DNA of 41,262 bases from Natribacillus halophilus (GCF_900100185.1 NZ_FNEN01000022.1:1-41262); one strand, 5' to 3'. Shown: positions 1 through 9,038, numbered from the stretch's first letter. Numbers and translations are program-made. Notes: a model not told the origin generated them from the sequence alone.

Positions 1-2
1 TG

Positions 3-99
3 GTCGCACCCCACGCGGGTGCGTGGATTGAAATTCGGCCCGACCAAAACAAAAGAGCCGCGGACGGGTCGCCCCCCATGCGGGTGCGTGGGTGGGGAT
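3..99 (+). CRISPR. Terminal end of a type I-C-like CRISPR array
   Basis: Two 32-nt repeat units (3-34 and 68-99) flank one 33-nt spacer (35-67). The first ends in GTGGATTGAAAT and contains a 7-bp stem (CGCACCC / GGGTGCG), which is the look of type I-C repeats. The second unit differs at about six positions, breaks one stem pair and loses the conserved 3' end, as expected of the last, leader-distal repeat. The array therefore reads left to right and its leader and cas genes should lie beyond the left edge. The subtype rests on repeat resemblance only, since no cas gene is in the window. Confidence 0.88.
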
Positions 100-397
100 A
101 AACCCCGTTATATTTTATTGAAAGAAACGTTTATTCGCTGACGGAACTTGTCAGGGGTGGGTGATATACTGTCATTAGTGATTCGAACTGAACTTTTCGC
201 ACATATTTCTTTTTTAGATCGTTTCTTTGAAGAATTGAAACACGTAAATAATATGATTAAAATAAAGATTAGGTATTAGGCGTTTGGAATTATTTATAGG
301 AATATAATGAAAAGAAAGGGGAAAAAGGCGTGTAAAATCATAATTTCACTGAAGGGGCAGGGAAAATAACAAAGAAATGGGAAAGGAGAAATGAAAA
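100..397. other. Intergenic region after the CRISPR array
   Basis: About 300 AT-rich bases with no convincing ORF. A TATAAT at 303-308 is a possible -10 for the gene at 398, but its -35 is poor. The ribosome binding site GGAAAGGAG lies just before the ATG at 398. No further CRISPR repeat copies or tRNA-like structures are seen. Confidence 0.5.
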
Positions 398-718
398 ATG
401 ACAGAAACAGGAGTAAAAACCGAAACAGAAGTATTGCCAAGCAGAATAATTAAATGGGTGACAGGAGGGCTTGAAGCTGTATGGGGAATACCCATTTTAG
501 GGGGATCCATGATTATAGGCATGGTATGGATTCCATTGATTGTTATGCTCGTCCTACACATCATTGGGATTGTATTTGCCGCAAAAGAAGATCGGAATAA
601 GTCAGGGCATATTCTAGGCATACTTGCGTCTGCTCTCGGATGGATTCCCGGGGTAGGCATGATCCTACACATTTTAGCTGCCATTTTCTTGATGATTGAA
701 GCAGGCAAGAATCAATAA
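398..718 (+). CDS. Small multi-span membrane protein, unknown function
   Basis: A 106-residue protein that I do not recognise. It has a polar N-terminus of about 20 residues, then hydrophobic stretches at roughly 28-45, 48-63 and 72-99. The last two are separated by a charged KEDRNKSG turn, which suggests two or three membrane helices with many Gly and Ile residues. A good Shine-Dalgarno (GGAAAGGAG) precedes the ATG. It stands alone between the CRISPR array and a convergent stress operon, and shares a bidirectional terminator with that operon. No catalytic motif is visible. It could be a stress-response membrane peptide, but that is only a guess from its size. Confidence 0.7.
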   Translation: MTETGVKTETEVLPSRIIKWVTGGLEAVWGIPILGGSMIIGMVWIPLIVMLVLHIIGIVFAAKEDRNKSGHILGILASALGWIPGVGMILHILAAIFLMIEAGKNQ

Positions 719-821
719 ACATAGTCATAATACGGAAATAATGAATACAGGGGAAGAATAAGAGCCCCCTCAACTATTGGATACTTTATAGAGCTCTAGA
801 TTTGATTCTCCCAAAAACAAA

Positions 822-849
822 AAGCTGACCTCAGTCAGCTTCTGTTTTT
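822..849. terminator. Bidirectional intrinsic terminator
   Basis: A perfect 8-bp stem (AAGCTGAC / GTCAGCTT) with a 4-nt loop is followed on the plus strand by CTGTTTTT, and on the minus strand by TTTGTTTTT. It sits between the convergent genes ending at 718 and 854 and can serve both. Confidence 0.85.
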
Positions 850-853
850 CTCC

Positions 854-1498
854 TCACTCCTCATCAACATCAACAATCTTATAAACGATGTCGTCTTTCA
901 CCCTTACTTCATAGATTCTATTGTCGATACTTAACGCAAAAATCCCGTTGTTAAAATCCGTGTTTAAATGTTTGAAGAAAATGCCTTCATAATCCGCGTT
1001 CTTTTTGTTGTCGAAACTTAATTTGTAAGTGCCATCGGACTGTTTTTGCAGATACGCTGGCACGCCGCGTTCGAAGTCCCAATCCTCCGTTTCGTCAGCT
1101 CGTGGTTTCGGTACGACGTGCAGGTCAGCGTCGGGAACGTCTGCCAGCAGGACGTCGATAATGGATCCGCCGATCAGGGTTGTCCAAAGGCTTTCCGTCG
1201 TTTGTCCGATGATGATTTGGGTAGCGTCAACATCATTGGCTACCTTTGTAATCACCTTGGTGATGTTGTGCGGGTGGCTTTTTTCGATAATGAGCTCTGC
1301 GCCATTATCTTCGGCAAGTTCCCGGAAAATAGACATGTCCACGCTTTTATCTTCCTTGTAATCCTCTTCCGGCAGAGAATCGAAAACAAGAATGAATAGC
1401 GGACCATTTAATTGATTGGCAATCGACGCTCCGCGGTTAATCAGGCGCTCGCCATGCAGACCATAGTTAACACATACGAGAATCCGCTCTTTTCCCAT
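854..1498 (-). CDS. Universal-stress-like protein with C-terminal extension (paralog 1)
   Basis: A 214-residue protein. Residues 1-130 form a Usp/KdpD-sensor-like alpha/beta nucleotide-binding fold: strand ILVCVNYG, a helix, strand LFILVFDSLP, and the IIIGQTTES segment. The classic G-2x-G-9x-G(S/T) ATP motif is not kept, so nucleotide binding is uncertain. Residues about 145-214 are an extra domain (GVPAYLQKQSDGTYKL, then GIFFKHLNTDFNNG and a short strand-rich tail) also found in the neighbour at 1526. The start is supported by GGAGGGGG before the ATG. It is the last gene of the minus-strand stress operon and runs into the terminator at 822-849. A role as a cytoplasmic stress or ion-homeostasis protein is inferred from the Usp fold only. 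Confidence 0.8.
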   Translation of the reverse strand: MGKERILVCVNYGLHGERLINRGASIANQLNGPLFILVFDSLPEEDYKEDKSVDMSIFRELAEDNGAELIIEKSHPHNITKVITKVANDVDATQIIIGQTTESLWTTLIGGSIIDVLLADVPDADLHVVPKPRADETEDWDFERGVPAYLQKQSDGTYKLSFDNKKNADYEGIFFKHLNTDFNNGIFALSIDNRIYEVRVKDDIVYKIVDVDEE

Positions 1499-1525
1499 GT
1501 TACCCCCTCCTTTGTCACATAAACC

Positions 1526-2182
1526 TTAAGATAACACATCTGCAATATTTTCTAAATGGGGCACATGTCCTTTTAACACGCGTACTTCAAAGATGTCATT
1601 TTCTTCATAATATACAAATCTGCCGTTGTTAAAATTCGTTTGAATATGCTTATAAAAGACCCCTTCATGCGTTGCGTTCGAGTCATGATGGAAGGCCAGG
1701 TCGTACGTGCCATCTTCTTTGCCGTGCAGATAGGCGTTTACGCCATGTTCGTAGTTCAACTCACTGTCAAGGTGATGGGACCTTGGTACAACACGTACAT
1801 CAGCATGCGGGAGCTCTTGCAGTAGGTTGTCGATCGTGGTGTTTCCTAAAAATCTTCGCCAAATACTCTCGACCATTTGACTAATGATGATTTGGGTAGC
1901 ACCCATGGCTTTCGCCCGTTCAGCAATTAATTTCTTGACATTATACGAGTCGCACTTTTCCAGGATCAGTTCGGCACCATAGTGCCTGGAGATTCTTTGA
2001 AACAGCGGCATGCCGACGATTTTGTCATGTTCATCGTCTTCGGGTAAGGAACCAAAGACCAATATGGTCAGCGGAGCTTCCAGTTTTAAGGCAAGTTTAA
2101 GCCCGCGACGGATAAGGCGAATGCCGTTTTGGCCGTGGTTCACACATACTAAAATATGTTCGTCATGGTGGCTGTAATCCAT
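1526..2182 (-). CDS. Universal-stress-like protein with C-terminal extension (paralog 2)
   Basis: A 218-residue paralog of the next gene downstream. Both have HILVCVNHG-type strand 1, LVFGSLPED, ATQIIISQ (IIIGQ in the paralog) and the same C-terminal module (GVNAYLHGKEDGTYDL, GVFYKHIQTNFNNG). I start at the ATG at 2182, because GAAGGAAGTG is well placed upstream of it; a GTG six codons further upstream overlaps that signal. Only 27 bases separate it from paralog 1, so the pair is co-transcribed. Like its twin it lacks the canonical Usp ATP-binding glycine motif. The duplication implies that the extension is functional rather than read-through. Confidence 0.8.
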   Translation of the reverse strand: MDYSHHDEHILVCVNHGQNGIRLIRRGLKLALKLEAPLTILVFGSLPEDDEHDKIVGMPLFQRISRHYGAELILEKCDSYNVKKLIAERAKAMGATQIIISQMVESIWRRFLGNTTIDNLLQELPHADVRVVPRSHHLDSELNYEHGVNAYLHGKEDGTYDLAFHHDSNATHEGVFYKHIQTNFNNGRFVYYEENDIFEVRVLKGHVPHLENIADVLS

Positions 2183-2266
2183 GTGTTTCACTTCCTTCAC
2201 GCATAATTAGAATTTGTGTTCCAATTATGCCCAACCGCTTGCGCGGTTATACGGAAGGAAGCGTGT

Positions 2267-2686
2267 TTATTTCACGATGAGTACCGGGCACTTCACGCGT
2301 TTGGCAACTTTGTGGCTGACGCTACCGAGGACCATTTCCTGCCACGGATTCAGTCCGCGGCTTCCGATGATGAGGATGTCGTAAAATCGTTGATTGGCGT
2401 AAGAAACGATCGATGGCCCGGGGTCGCCATGGATGATTTTCAGATGATAGTTCACGTTGGCGTCGTTTAATTTTTCTTCGATCGTTGCCAGCCTTTGTCG
2501 TCTTTCTTTATCCAAGTCATCCATATGGGAGGTTTCCAGGACTTCGGTTTTCGACTCGGACATATCGATGACGAGCAGGAGATCGATGACGGATGTTTCG
2601 TCCAAAGAAGCAAACTGAATGGCATGATCAGCTGCTCTTTCCGAGTGTTCGGAGCCGTCAGCGGCGAGTAAAATGTTGTTATACAT
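2267..2686 (-). CDS. Universal stress protein, UspA family
   Basis: A canonical 139-residue single-domain UspA. Strand NNILLAADGS at the start carries the conserved Asp, and the C-terminal ATP-binding loop GSRGLNPWQEMVLGS fits G-2x-G-9x-G-S exactly, followed by the VSHKVAKRVKCPVLIVK ending typical of the family. The ATG at 2686 is preferred over the TTG at 2695, because the GGGGGG ribosome binding site is 9 bases from the ATG but abuts the TTG. It lies 22 bases after the stop of the acyl-CoA ligase gene and upstream of the two longer Usp paralogs, in one operon. UspA proteins bind ATP and help survival under stress; the particular signal here is unknown. Confidence 0.92.
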   Translation of the reverse strand: MYNNILLAADGSEHSERAADHAIQFASLDETSVIDLLLVIDMSESKTEVLETSHMDDLDKERRQRLATIEEKLNDANVNYHLKIIHGDPGPSIVSYANQRFYDILIIGSRGLNPWQEMVLGSVSHKVAKRVKCPVLIVK

Positions 2687-2708
2687 TTTTGGCAACCCCC
2701 CTTAAATA

Positions 2709-4363
2709 TCAGGTTTCGGAGGATTCGGCAAAGATTTCCTTCGCCTGTTCCCGCAATTTGAATTTCTGGATTTTGCCCGATGCGGTCATCGGATAGCTGT
2801 CAACGAAAGTGATATGCTTAGGAATTTTATGATGGGAAATCGAGCCGCGGCAGAAGTCTTTAATATCTTCCGCGGTGGCTTGTTGGTCTTCTTTTAATCG
2901 TACATAAGCTCCGATTTCTTCCCGTATTTTTCATCGGCGACGCCTACGATTTGTGCGTCTAAAACCGCGGGGTGGCGATATAAAAATTCTTCGATTTCAC
3001 GCGGATAAATATTTTCCCCGCCGCGGATGATCATATCTTTCATCCGGCCGGTGACCGCGACATAACCGTGTTCATTTATCACAGCGAGATCGCCGGTATG
3101 AAGCCATCCATCGGCGGTTAATACTTCAGCGGTCGCCTCCGGATCATTATAATAGCCCTTCATGACGTGGTATCCACGTGTGCAAAGCTCACCCTGTGTC
3201 CCGGCGGGCACTTCTTCATCCGTTCCGGGAGTAACGATTTTGACTTCTACATTCGGCAGCGCGCGCCCGACGGTTTCCGTTTTTCGTTCAAGTGAATCAT
3301 CGGTCCGCGTTTGCGTAATGACCGGTGATGATTCCGTCTGTCCGTAGGCAATGGTTACTTCGTGGGCACCCATTTTGTCAATAACGGCTTTCATGACTTC
3401 AACCGGGCAGTTTGAGCCTGCCATAATTCCGGTGCGCAGCGCGGAAAAATCGTATTCGTTAAAATCGGGATGATTGAGCTCGGCAATGAACATTGTCGGC
3501 ACCCCGTGAAGGCCGGTACATTTTTCCTGATGCACCGCTTCCATGACCATTTTGGGATCAAATTCCTCGACGATAACCATCGTCGTTCCTTTGTTGACAC
3601 AAGCGAGTATGCCAAGGACACAGCCAAAACAGTGAAAAAATGGCACGGGAATACAGAGACGATCCTCATGGGTGAGATTCATACATTCGGCAATATTCAA
3701 GCCGTTGTTGACAATATTGGAATGGGTTAACATGACACCTTTCGGAAATCCGGTCGTGCCGGACGTATATTGCATATTGATGACTTCATCCTTATCGAGA
3801 CTCGCCATGCGTTCATCAAGGGCATGTTCGGATACTTTATCTCCCGCTTCCAGGAGCGACTCCCACGAATAGATGCCGGGGTAGTCTTCTTCACCTCCAT
3901 CCACGATGATTACGCGTTTCAAGTGCGGGAAGCGTTCCGACTGTAATTTTCCAGGCTCTGAGGTTTTTAGCTCGGGAACAAGCCTGTACAAAATGTCAAT
4001 GTAAGACGTCGTCTTGAATTGCGGTTGTAAAATTAAGGTCGACGACTCCGATTGCGAGAGCAGGTAGGCGAGCTCTTCTTCCTGATAACTGGTGTTTACG
4101 GTGACGAGCACTGCCCCTGCTTTCCCGGTTGCGAATTGTGACACGAGCCACTCCGGTTTATTCGCCGTCCACACCGCTACATGATCTCCTTTTTCGATGC
4201 CGAGCGCCATCATTCCACGGGCGGCTTGACGACATAAGTCGTTAAATGCTCGGTAGGATAGGCGCAGGTCGCGATCGGGATAGACGAGGGCTTCTCTTTC
4301 CCCCTCGCGTGCGGCGATATTTTCCAACAGTTGTCCGGTGGTTACTTCCAGTAAATTTGCCAT
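2709..4363 (-). pseudogene. AMP-forming acyl-CoA synthetase (FadD/YngI-like), frameshifted
   Basis: An ANL-superfamily ligase that would activate a carboxylic acid with ATP and CoA. The first frame (4363 to 2894) holds the P-loop YTSGTTGFPKG, the YGQTESSP motif, the GWLHTGDLA motif and the hinge GRMKDMIIRGGENIYP. It then ends early as ...EKYGKKSELMYD. A second frame continues without a gap from about 2920 to 2709 and carries the C-terminal lid with TASGKIQKFKLRE, including the catalytic lysine. Restoring one G in the GGG run at 2921-2923 rejoins the frames to about 551 residues, the family's usual length. So this is a one-base deletion in a homopolymer, either a real recent mutation or a sequencing error. 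The start ATG has GAGGAGG upstream. It heads the Usp operon. Confidence 0.88.
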
Positions 4364-4432
4364 GATTGGCCCTCCTCATTAGTACATGAACGCCTACCCT
4401 GTATCATTCGTTATGAAACGCCAAATTTCCTG

Positions 4433-6343
4433 CTAGCGAAAAGCCGCTTTTAAATAAAAATGACGCGTGATCAAATAATAGAGATATTGCAAAATGGCGT
4501 AGATAGAGATGACCATGACAGCGCTCCAGAATAGATTGACATCAAGGATGCTCGCGAGCATCGCGTAAGCAAAACTGGCATGCAGTGCACCGACAGCCAA
4601 AGGTACAAAGAACAGGAATTTAATTTTATGCCCGAGGATTTTTCCGGCTTCTTTCCGGGTAATCCCGATGCGGTTCAGGGACAACAGTTGCTTTTTCGTG
4701 TCTTCGAGTTCCGTGAACAGTTTCAAATAGAGCATGCTTCCCTGGACGATGAAGAAGAGCAAGCTGACGAAGAGGCCGATAAACAGCGTTAAGGAAAATC
4801 CTTGTTGTAACGCCTGAAATGGCGGGGCCATCGTTTGAAATGAATAAGTAGAGTCTTCGGCTTCTTCCTCCAACGCGTTCGAGACTTCTACTTCATTTTC
4901 CCAATCGACGAAGTGATAGCCTAACGAGCGTAGTTTTTCATCATCGGCGTATTGAGAGGCATAGTGGAGATAACTCACATCATTCATGACGACTTGTATT
5001 TGCCCCTGATTCGTCGCCCCAACGATCGCATCTTCCGCTGTGCCGGCGATATCCATGGTCGTTTGTTCTCCATTCATGTCCATTCCCAACTGATTCACGT
5101 CTTCAATATCCGTCCAAGGGCCAAAACCGAGCATGGGGGATGTGATAAATATTTCATCTTCTTCCAACGCCAATGGATCCAGGTCCCGATGCGAAGCAAT
5201 GTTGTTGTAATTGGTTTCCGGAAAGACGGCAACGACGCCTTCATCACCGGAAATGGAGACATCCGCAGGGAGCATTTCCACGTCGAATGAGTATTCAATC
5301 TCCGTATCATACTCTGCAATAATTTCTTCCGCCCGTTCCGGTTCGAGAATAGCATTTTCGGCCGCGCTTTCTTCCAGCCAGGCAACTGATGCTGGCGTCT
5401 GATCCGTGACCAGATCGACTATATATTCATTCGCGAGATACACCGTACCCGCCGCAGTGAGCACAACCGCGGTGATCGTCGATGTGAGAAAAAGCATACG
5501 CGCGTAATCTTTTAAACGAAAAAGAATATTTGTACGCGTCACCAACCGCGTGCCCTGCAGCAATGAATTTCTTTTATATAAACGCTTGTAGGCGGCTACC
5601 GTTCCTTGTGTGAACAAAAAATAAGACCCGATCAGAACGAAGAAGAGAATCGGAAAGATTAACAAAAAAGACAGTTCCAGGCTCGCCGTGGCGGCTATAA
5701 AGTAACCGAAACCGAGAAATAAAAGCGCGATCACTGTTATCGTCATTGAAGAACGCGGCATTACTTTCGGTTTGCGTGCGTCCTGTAAAAAATCTTGAAC
5801 GGTCTGCCCGCGCATTTTCCAAAAAGACAGCAGCGTTAACGCTTGAAAGAGAACGATGAAACCAACCACGGTGATGACGTATGCCATCGGCACGAATTCA
5901 AAAGCGATCGGCGCTTCCGTATCGAGCATCGCACTCATCAGCATGAGAAACAGTTTCGAAAACAATGTTCCAAGTCCAAGGCCAATGATAATCGCGAGCA
6001 ACGAGGTGATCGTCTGCTCGAGGTAAATCAGTTTTCGTAACTGCCGCTTACTCATCCCAAACAGGGACAATAACCCAAATTCTTGTGATCGGGTTTGCAG
6101 GAAAGTACTGTTCGAATAAGCGATAAAAAAGACCGAGAAAATGACGATAATCACTTGAGCCGAAATCATCCCGCTGCGAACGGTATCTCCGCCCCGGATG
6201 TCCCTGCTCATAACATCTGGATGCAAAATGAATTGCGCATAAATGAAGAAAATACTTACCGCGAACACGCAACTAAGAAAATAAGCGGCGTATTGCTGGG
6301 CATTCCCGGTTAAATTCCTACGTGCGAGGCGACGAATGTTCAT
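4433..6343 (-). CDS. BceB-type ABC transporter permease (peptide antibiotic module)
   Basis: A 636-residue FtsX/MacB-superfamily permease of the Bacillus BceB type. An N-terminal helix (about 18-36) is followed by helices near 60-80, 105-140 and 150-180, more helices around 205-270 and 290-320, then a large hydrophilic extracellular domain (about 325-530) that in this family senses the peptide or its lipid II-cycle target, then three C-terminal helices. The ATG at 6343 is chosen because GGAGGTGA lies directly upstream and the protein then starts MNIRRLARRNL as in homologs; the open frame extends 48 codons further but without a start signal. It overlaps the ATPase gene by 26 bases. In this family the permease also passes the signal to the BceS kinase. 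Confidence 0.9.
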   Translation of the reverse strand: MNIRRLARRNLTGNAQQYAAYFLSCVFAVSIFFIYAQFILHPDVMSRDIRGGDTVRSGMISAQVIIVIFSVFFIAYSNSTFLQTRSQEFGLLSLFGMSKRQLRKLIYLEQTITSLLAIIIGLGLGTLFSKLFLMLMSAMLDTEAPIAFEFVPMAYVITVVGFIVLFQALTLLSFWKMRGQTVQDFLQDARKPKVMPRSSMTITVIALLFLGFGYFIAATASLELSFLLIFPILFFVLIGSYFLFTQGTVAAYKRLYKRNSLLQGTRLVTRTNILFRLKDYARMLFLTSTITAVVLTAAGTVYLANEYIVDLVTDQTPASVAWLEESAAENAILEPERAEEIIAEYDTEIEYSFDVEMLPADVSISGDEGVVAVFPETNYNNIASHRDLDPLALEEDEIFITSPMLGFGPWTDIEDVNQLGMDMNGEQTTMDIAGTAEDAIVGATNQGQIQVVMNDVSYLHYASQYADDEKLRSLGYHFVDWENEVEVSNALEEEAEDSTYSFQTMAPPFQALQQGFSLTLFIGLFVSLLFFIVQGSMLYLKLFTELEDTKKQLLSLNRIGITRKEAGKILGHKIKFLFFVPLAVGALHASFAYAMLASILDVNLFWSAVMVISIYAILQYLYYLITRHFYLKAAFR

Positions 6344-7097
6344 TAAAGTCACCTCCGAGGACCGAGAGTGTATCGAGGATGTTTTGATAGAACGTTTGCT
6401 GACGATCCCCTTTGCGAATTTCCGAGAAAAAGCGGCCGTCTTTGATGAATACGATGCGATCACAATAGCTCGCAACCGTCGGATCATGGGTGACGGTAAG
6501 AATGGTCGCGCCTTGTTCGTCGTTTATCGTTGTGAGGGTATCCATCACTTGCCGGGCTGATTTGGAATCAAGGTTCCCCGTCGGCTCATCGGCGAGAATC
6601 ATCGTCGGATCGTGAATAATAGCGCGGGCGCAAGCGGTACGCTGTTGCTGCCCGCCGGAAATCTCGGTGATGCGTTTTTCAAGGATATCCGTAATGCCCA
6701 GTTGTTCGGCGATTTCGTCCAGACGTGTGTTCATTTTCCTGTGTGGATACTTATCGAGCGCGAGCGGCAACAAGATATTTTCCCGGACGGTTAACGTATC
6801 CAGCAAGTTGAAATCCTGAAACACAAAGCCCAGTTGCCGACGCCTGAAAATCGCCAGCTCATTGTCGTTCAATATCGTAGGGTCGGTTCCGTTGATAGCC
6901 ATTTTTCCATATGTTGGCGCATCGATCGTCGCGAGTAAGTTGAGCAGCGTCGTTTTCCCGCTTCCTGACGGTCCCATCACCCCGATGAATTCTCCTTTGT
7001 CCATCTGCAGATGAAAGTTGGTCAAAGCTTTGTACGATAGTCCTTCTTTTTTTGGATAATAAGTTTTGCCGAGGGCATCGACTTCGAGTATCGGCAT
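6318..7097 (-). CDS. BceA-type ABC transporter ATP-binding protein
   Basis: A 259-residue ATPase of the MacB/LolD/BceA class. It has Walker A GPSGSGKTTLLN, Q-loop FVFQDFNLLDTLTVREN, signature SGGQQQR, Walker B MILADEPTGNLD and the switch histidine in VTHDP. TGNLD after Walker B is typical of this class. The ATG at 7097 has AAGGAG eight bases upstream; a GTG at 7106 overlaps that signal. It pairs with the overlapping permease gene and follows a BceR-like box at 7191-7204. BceAB transporters free lipid II-cycle intermediates from peptide antibiotics such as bacitracin; the actual substrate here is not predictable. Confidence 0.93.
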   Translation of the reverse strand: MPILEVDALGKTYYPKKEGLSYKALTNFHLQMDKGEFIGVMGPSGSGKTTLLNLLATIDAPTYGKMAINGTDPTILNDNELAIFRRRQLGFVFQDFNLLDTLTVRENILLPLALDKYPHRKMNTRLDEIAEQLGITDILEKRITEISGGQQQRTACARAIIHDPTMILADEPTGNLDSKSARQVMDTLTTINDEQGATILTVTHDPTVASYCDRIVFIKDGRFFSEIRKGDRQQTFYQNILDTLSVLGGDFNEHSSPRT

Positions 7098-7190
7098 GTC
7101 GATCACTCCTTTTCCTGATGTCTGTCCTTATTTTAAAAAAAGAAGGCTGTCAGCTCCCATCGATTTAGCTTTCAAATCGTCCGTGCAATC

Positions 7191-7204
7191 TTACAATCTT
7201 GTCA
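7191..7204 (-). promoter_or_regulatory. BceR-type operator upstream of the transporter genes
   Basis: On the minus strand the site reads TGACA-AGAT-TGTAA, an exact fit to the BceR-family consensus TNACA-N4-TGTAA. It lies about 95 bases upstream of the ATPase start, and overlaps the stop codon of the kinase gene. The match is seen in the sequence; its use by the adjacent response regulator is inferred. Confidence 0.72.
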
Positions 7205-8266
7205 TCTGTCATGTAAGGTTCGCGAAGTAAAGCGAACAGTCATTGTTGTGCCTTCGCCGACTCGCGAGTCCGCATACAAGGCGTGGCCGAGTCGGTCGGT
7301 GATCATGCGGCTTAAATACAGCCCCATGCCGGTTGATTCTGTTTTTTCCCGACCATTATCTCCGGTGAAAAAAGGCGAGAAAATGTTCGGCAAGTCATGG
7401 GCGGGAATACCGATACCTTGGTCTTTAATCTCGACAAGGGTGGCGTCCCCTTCTTTATGTACGGCAATGGTGATGCGATCGCCCTTTCCTTGCCGGGAGT
7501 AGCGAAGGGCGTTCAGCAAAAGTTGGTGAAACACGACGCGTAACCATTTTTGATCACTGTAAACGTGTGGATCATCCGTTTCGACCCGGATTTCCGGAAA
7601 GAGGTTTCGGCGAATAAACTGGCGTTTTTCTTCGTTGACGAGGTCGCGCAATAATGCAACGACATCGACTTCATCGGCAACAAAATCAACGGCGAAATGG
7701 TCGAGTCGCGCCAAGTGAAGCATGAGTTCAAGGCCGTGGCGGAAGCGGTCGTTTTCGTCGCTGATATCATCGAGGAACGTTTTCGCTTCCTGGCTTTCAA
7801 GCTGTTGTTTTCCCTGTTGTGTTAAAAGCGAGATGACCGATACCGGTGTTTTCATGTGGTGCACCCACTGGTTGACGAAAACTTGATGCTGCTCTTGCAT
7901 CGATTTGTAATGATCCAATTCTTCGCGGTAGCGCTCCTGATAGCGACGGAGCATATGGATGAATTGAGATGCCTCGCGAGACGGCACCTGCATCGCATCC
8001 AATTCATGCGCGCTTTCCAGCGGCAATGGGTGTCTTTTTTCCATATCGGTTAATTTTTTCAATAGAGGACGTTTTCTTGCGTAATCAATGGCAAGTCCTA
8101 AAAGCAAAAAAAATATGGCAAGGACCACCATATATGCGAATGCGCTCCATGGCTGTTGCAAACCGGCAAACAGGAGAGACAGATAGGCGACGAGCACGAT
8201 TACGGCGGTATTGATGACATAAAATAGAATAAAAAGGACACGGTCGGCCAGGTAATGCTGGATCAT
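7202..8266 (-). CDS. BceS-type intramembrane-sensing histidine kinase
   Basis: A 354-residue kinase with two N-terminal helices (about 9-33 and 39-61) joined by only a few residues. Lacking an extracellular sensor domain is the hallmark of intramembrane-sensing kinases that are driven by a BceAB transporter. The dimerisation helix has HHMKTPVSVI with the phospho-acceptor His. An N-box near HQLLLNALRYS, the G1 box EIKDQGIGIP and the G2 box STGMGLYLSR complete the ATPase domain. It overlaps the response regulator gene by four bases (ATGA-type). Its stop codon lies inside the BceR-like box. Confidence 0.93.
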   Translation of the reverse strand: MIQHYLADRVLFILFYVINTAVIVLVAYLSLLFAGLQQPWSAFAYMVVLAIFFLLLGLAIDYARKRPLLKKLTDMEKRHPLPLESAHELDAMQVPSREASQFIHMLRRYQERYREELDHYKSMQEQHQVFVNQWVHHMKTPVSVISLLTQQGKQQLESQEAKTFLDDISDENDRFRHGLELMLHLARLDHFAVDFVADEVDVVALLRDLVNEEKRQFIRRNLFPEIRVETDDPHVYSDQKWLRVVFHQLLLNALRYSRQGKGDRITIAVHKEGDATLVEIKDQGIGIPAHDLPNIFSPFFTGDNGREKTESTGMGLYLSRMITDRLGHALYADSRVGEGTTMTVRFTSRTLHDR

Positions 8267-8970
8267 CGTATATCTTCCCTCCAGTTCACGTTTAATCGAT
8301 ATCCTTGCCCGCGGATCGTTTGGATCGCGTCGTAAATGGCTAATTCCTGCAGGCGTTTTCGCAAACGGTTCACGTTCACGGACAACGTGTTGTCGTCGAC
8401 GAAATCAACCTCATCCCAAAGTGCTTCGAGCAAGTCATCCCGACTGACGATACGGTCATGAGCATCGCTTAATTTCCGGAATAAAGTGAACTCTTTTTTT
8501 GAAAGCTCGATGCGTCCGGAACCATACACCAGTTCATTTTTTTCCGGATGAATAAAGAGGCCGGCCAGTTCCGCCGTTTGGCTATGGGCATTGTTCAGGG
8601 CATACTCCCCGTAAGCTCTGCGCAAAACGCTTTTGATTTTCGCTGTGACAACATCGAGATGAAATGGTTTGGTGATATAATCATCGCCGCCGTTTTCAAT
8701 CGCCATCACCTGATTCATGTCGTCGGTTCGTGCCGAGATAAAAATAACCGGAACAGTGGACACGCTCCTAATCTGCCGACACCAGTAAAAGCCGTCGAAG
8801 TAAGGCAAGTTGATGTCGAGCAGAACGAGATCGGGATCTATTTCTACGCATTCAGCTTTGATGGCGTCTAACTGTTGAGCGATGCTGACGGAGTATCCAT
8901 AGCGCTGCAAGTGATCACGGAGAATCCCGGCAATTTTATCATCATCTTCAACTATAACAACGGAGTACAT
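8263..8970 (-). CDS. BceR-type response regulator (OmpR family)
   Basis: A 235-residue regulator with a receiver domain (acidic pocket VEDDD near the start, phospho-acceptor Asp in LVLLDINLP, conserved Lys in YITKPF) and a C-terminal winged-helix DNA-binding domain ending in IRGQGYRLN. The start ATG has GAGGTGG upstream. It is the first gene of the RR-HK-ATPase-permease set, the order found in bceRSAB loci. Phosphorylated by the kinase, it should activate the transporter genes through the box at 7191-7204. Confidence 0.93.
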   Translation of the reverse strand: MYSVVIVEDDDKIAGILRDHLQRYGYSVSIAQQLDAIKAECVEIDPDLVLLDINLPYFDGFYWCRQIRSVSTVPVIFISARTDDMNQVMAIENGGDDYITKPFHLDVVTAKIKSVLRRAYGEYALNNAHSQTAELAGLFIHPEKNELVYGSGRIELSKKEFTLFRKLSDAHDRIVSRDDLLEALWDEVDFVDDNTLSVNVNRLRKRLQELAIYDAIQTIRGQGYRLNVNWREDIR

Positions 8971-9038
8971 TTTTCCACCTCGATTATCGCTAACATATCT
9001 TTTTATATAATAAGCACCGTATCACTCAGAAAGCAATA

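Noticed and set aside
148-170. TTGTCA and TATACT as a promoter after the CRISPR array
   Set aside because: The spacer is only 11 bases.
6344-6487. N-terminal 48-residue extension of the BceB-type permease
   Set aside because: It overlaps the ATPase coding sequence, has no start signal, and homologs begin at MNIRRLARRN.
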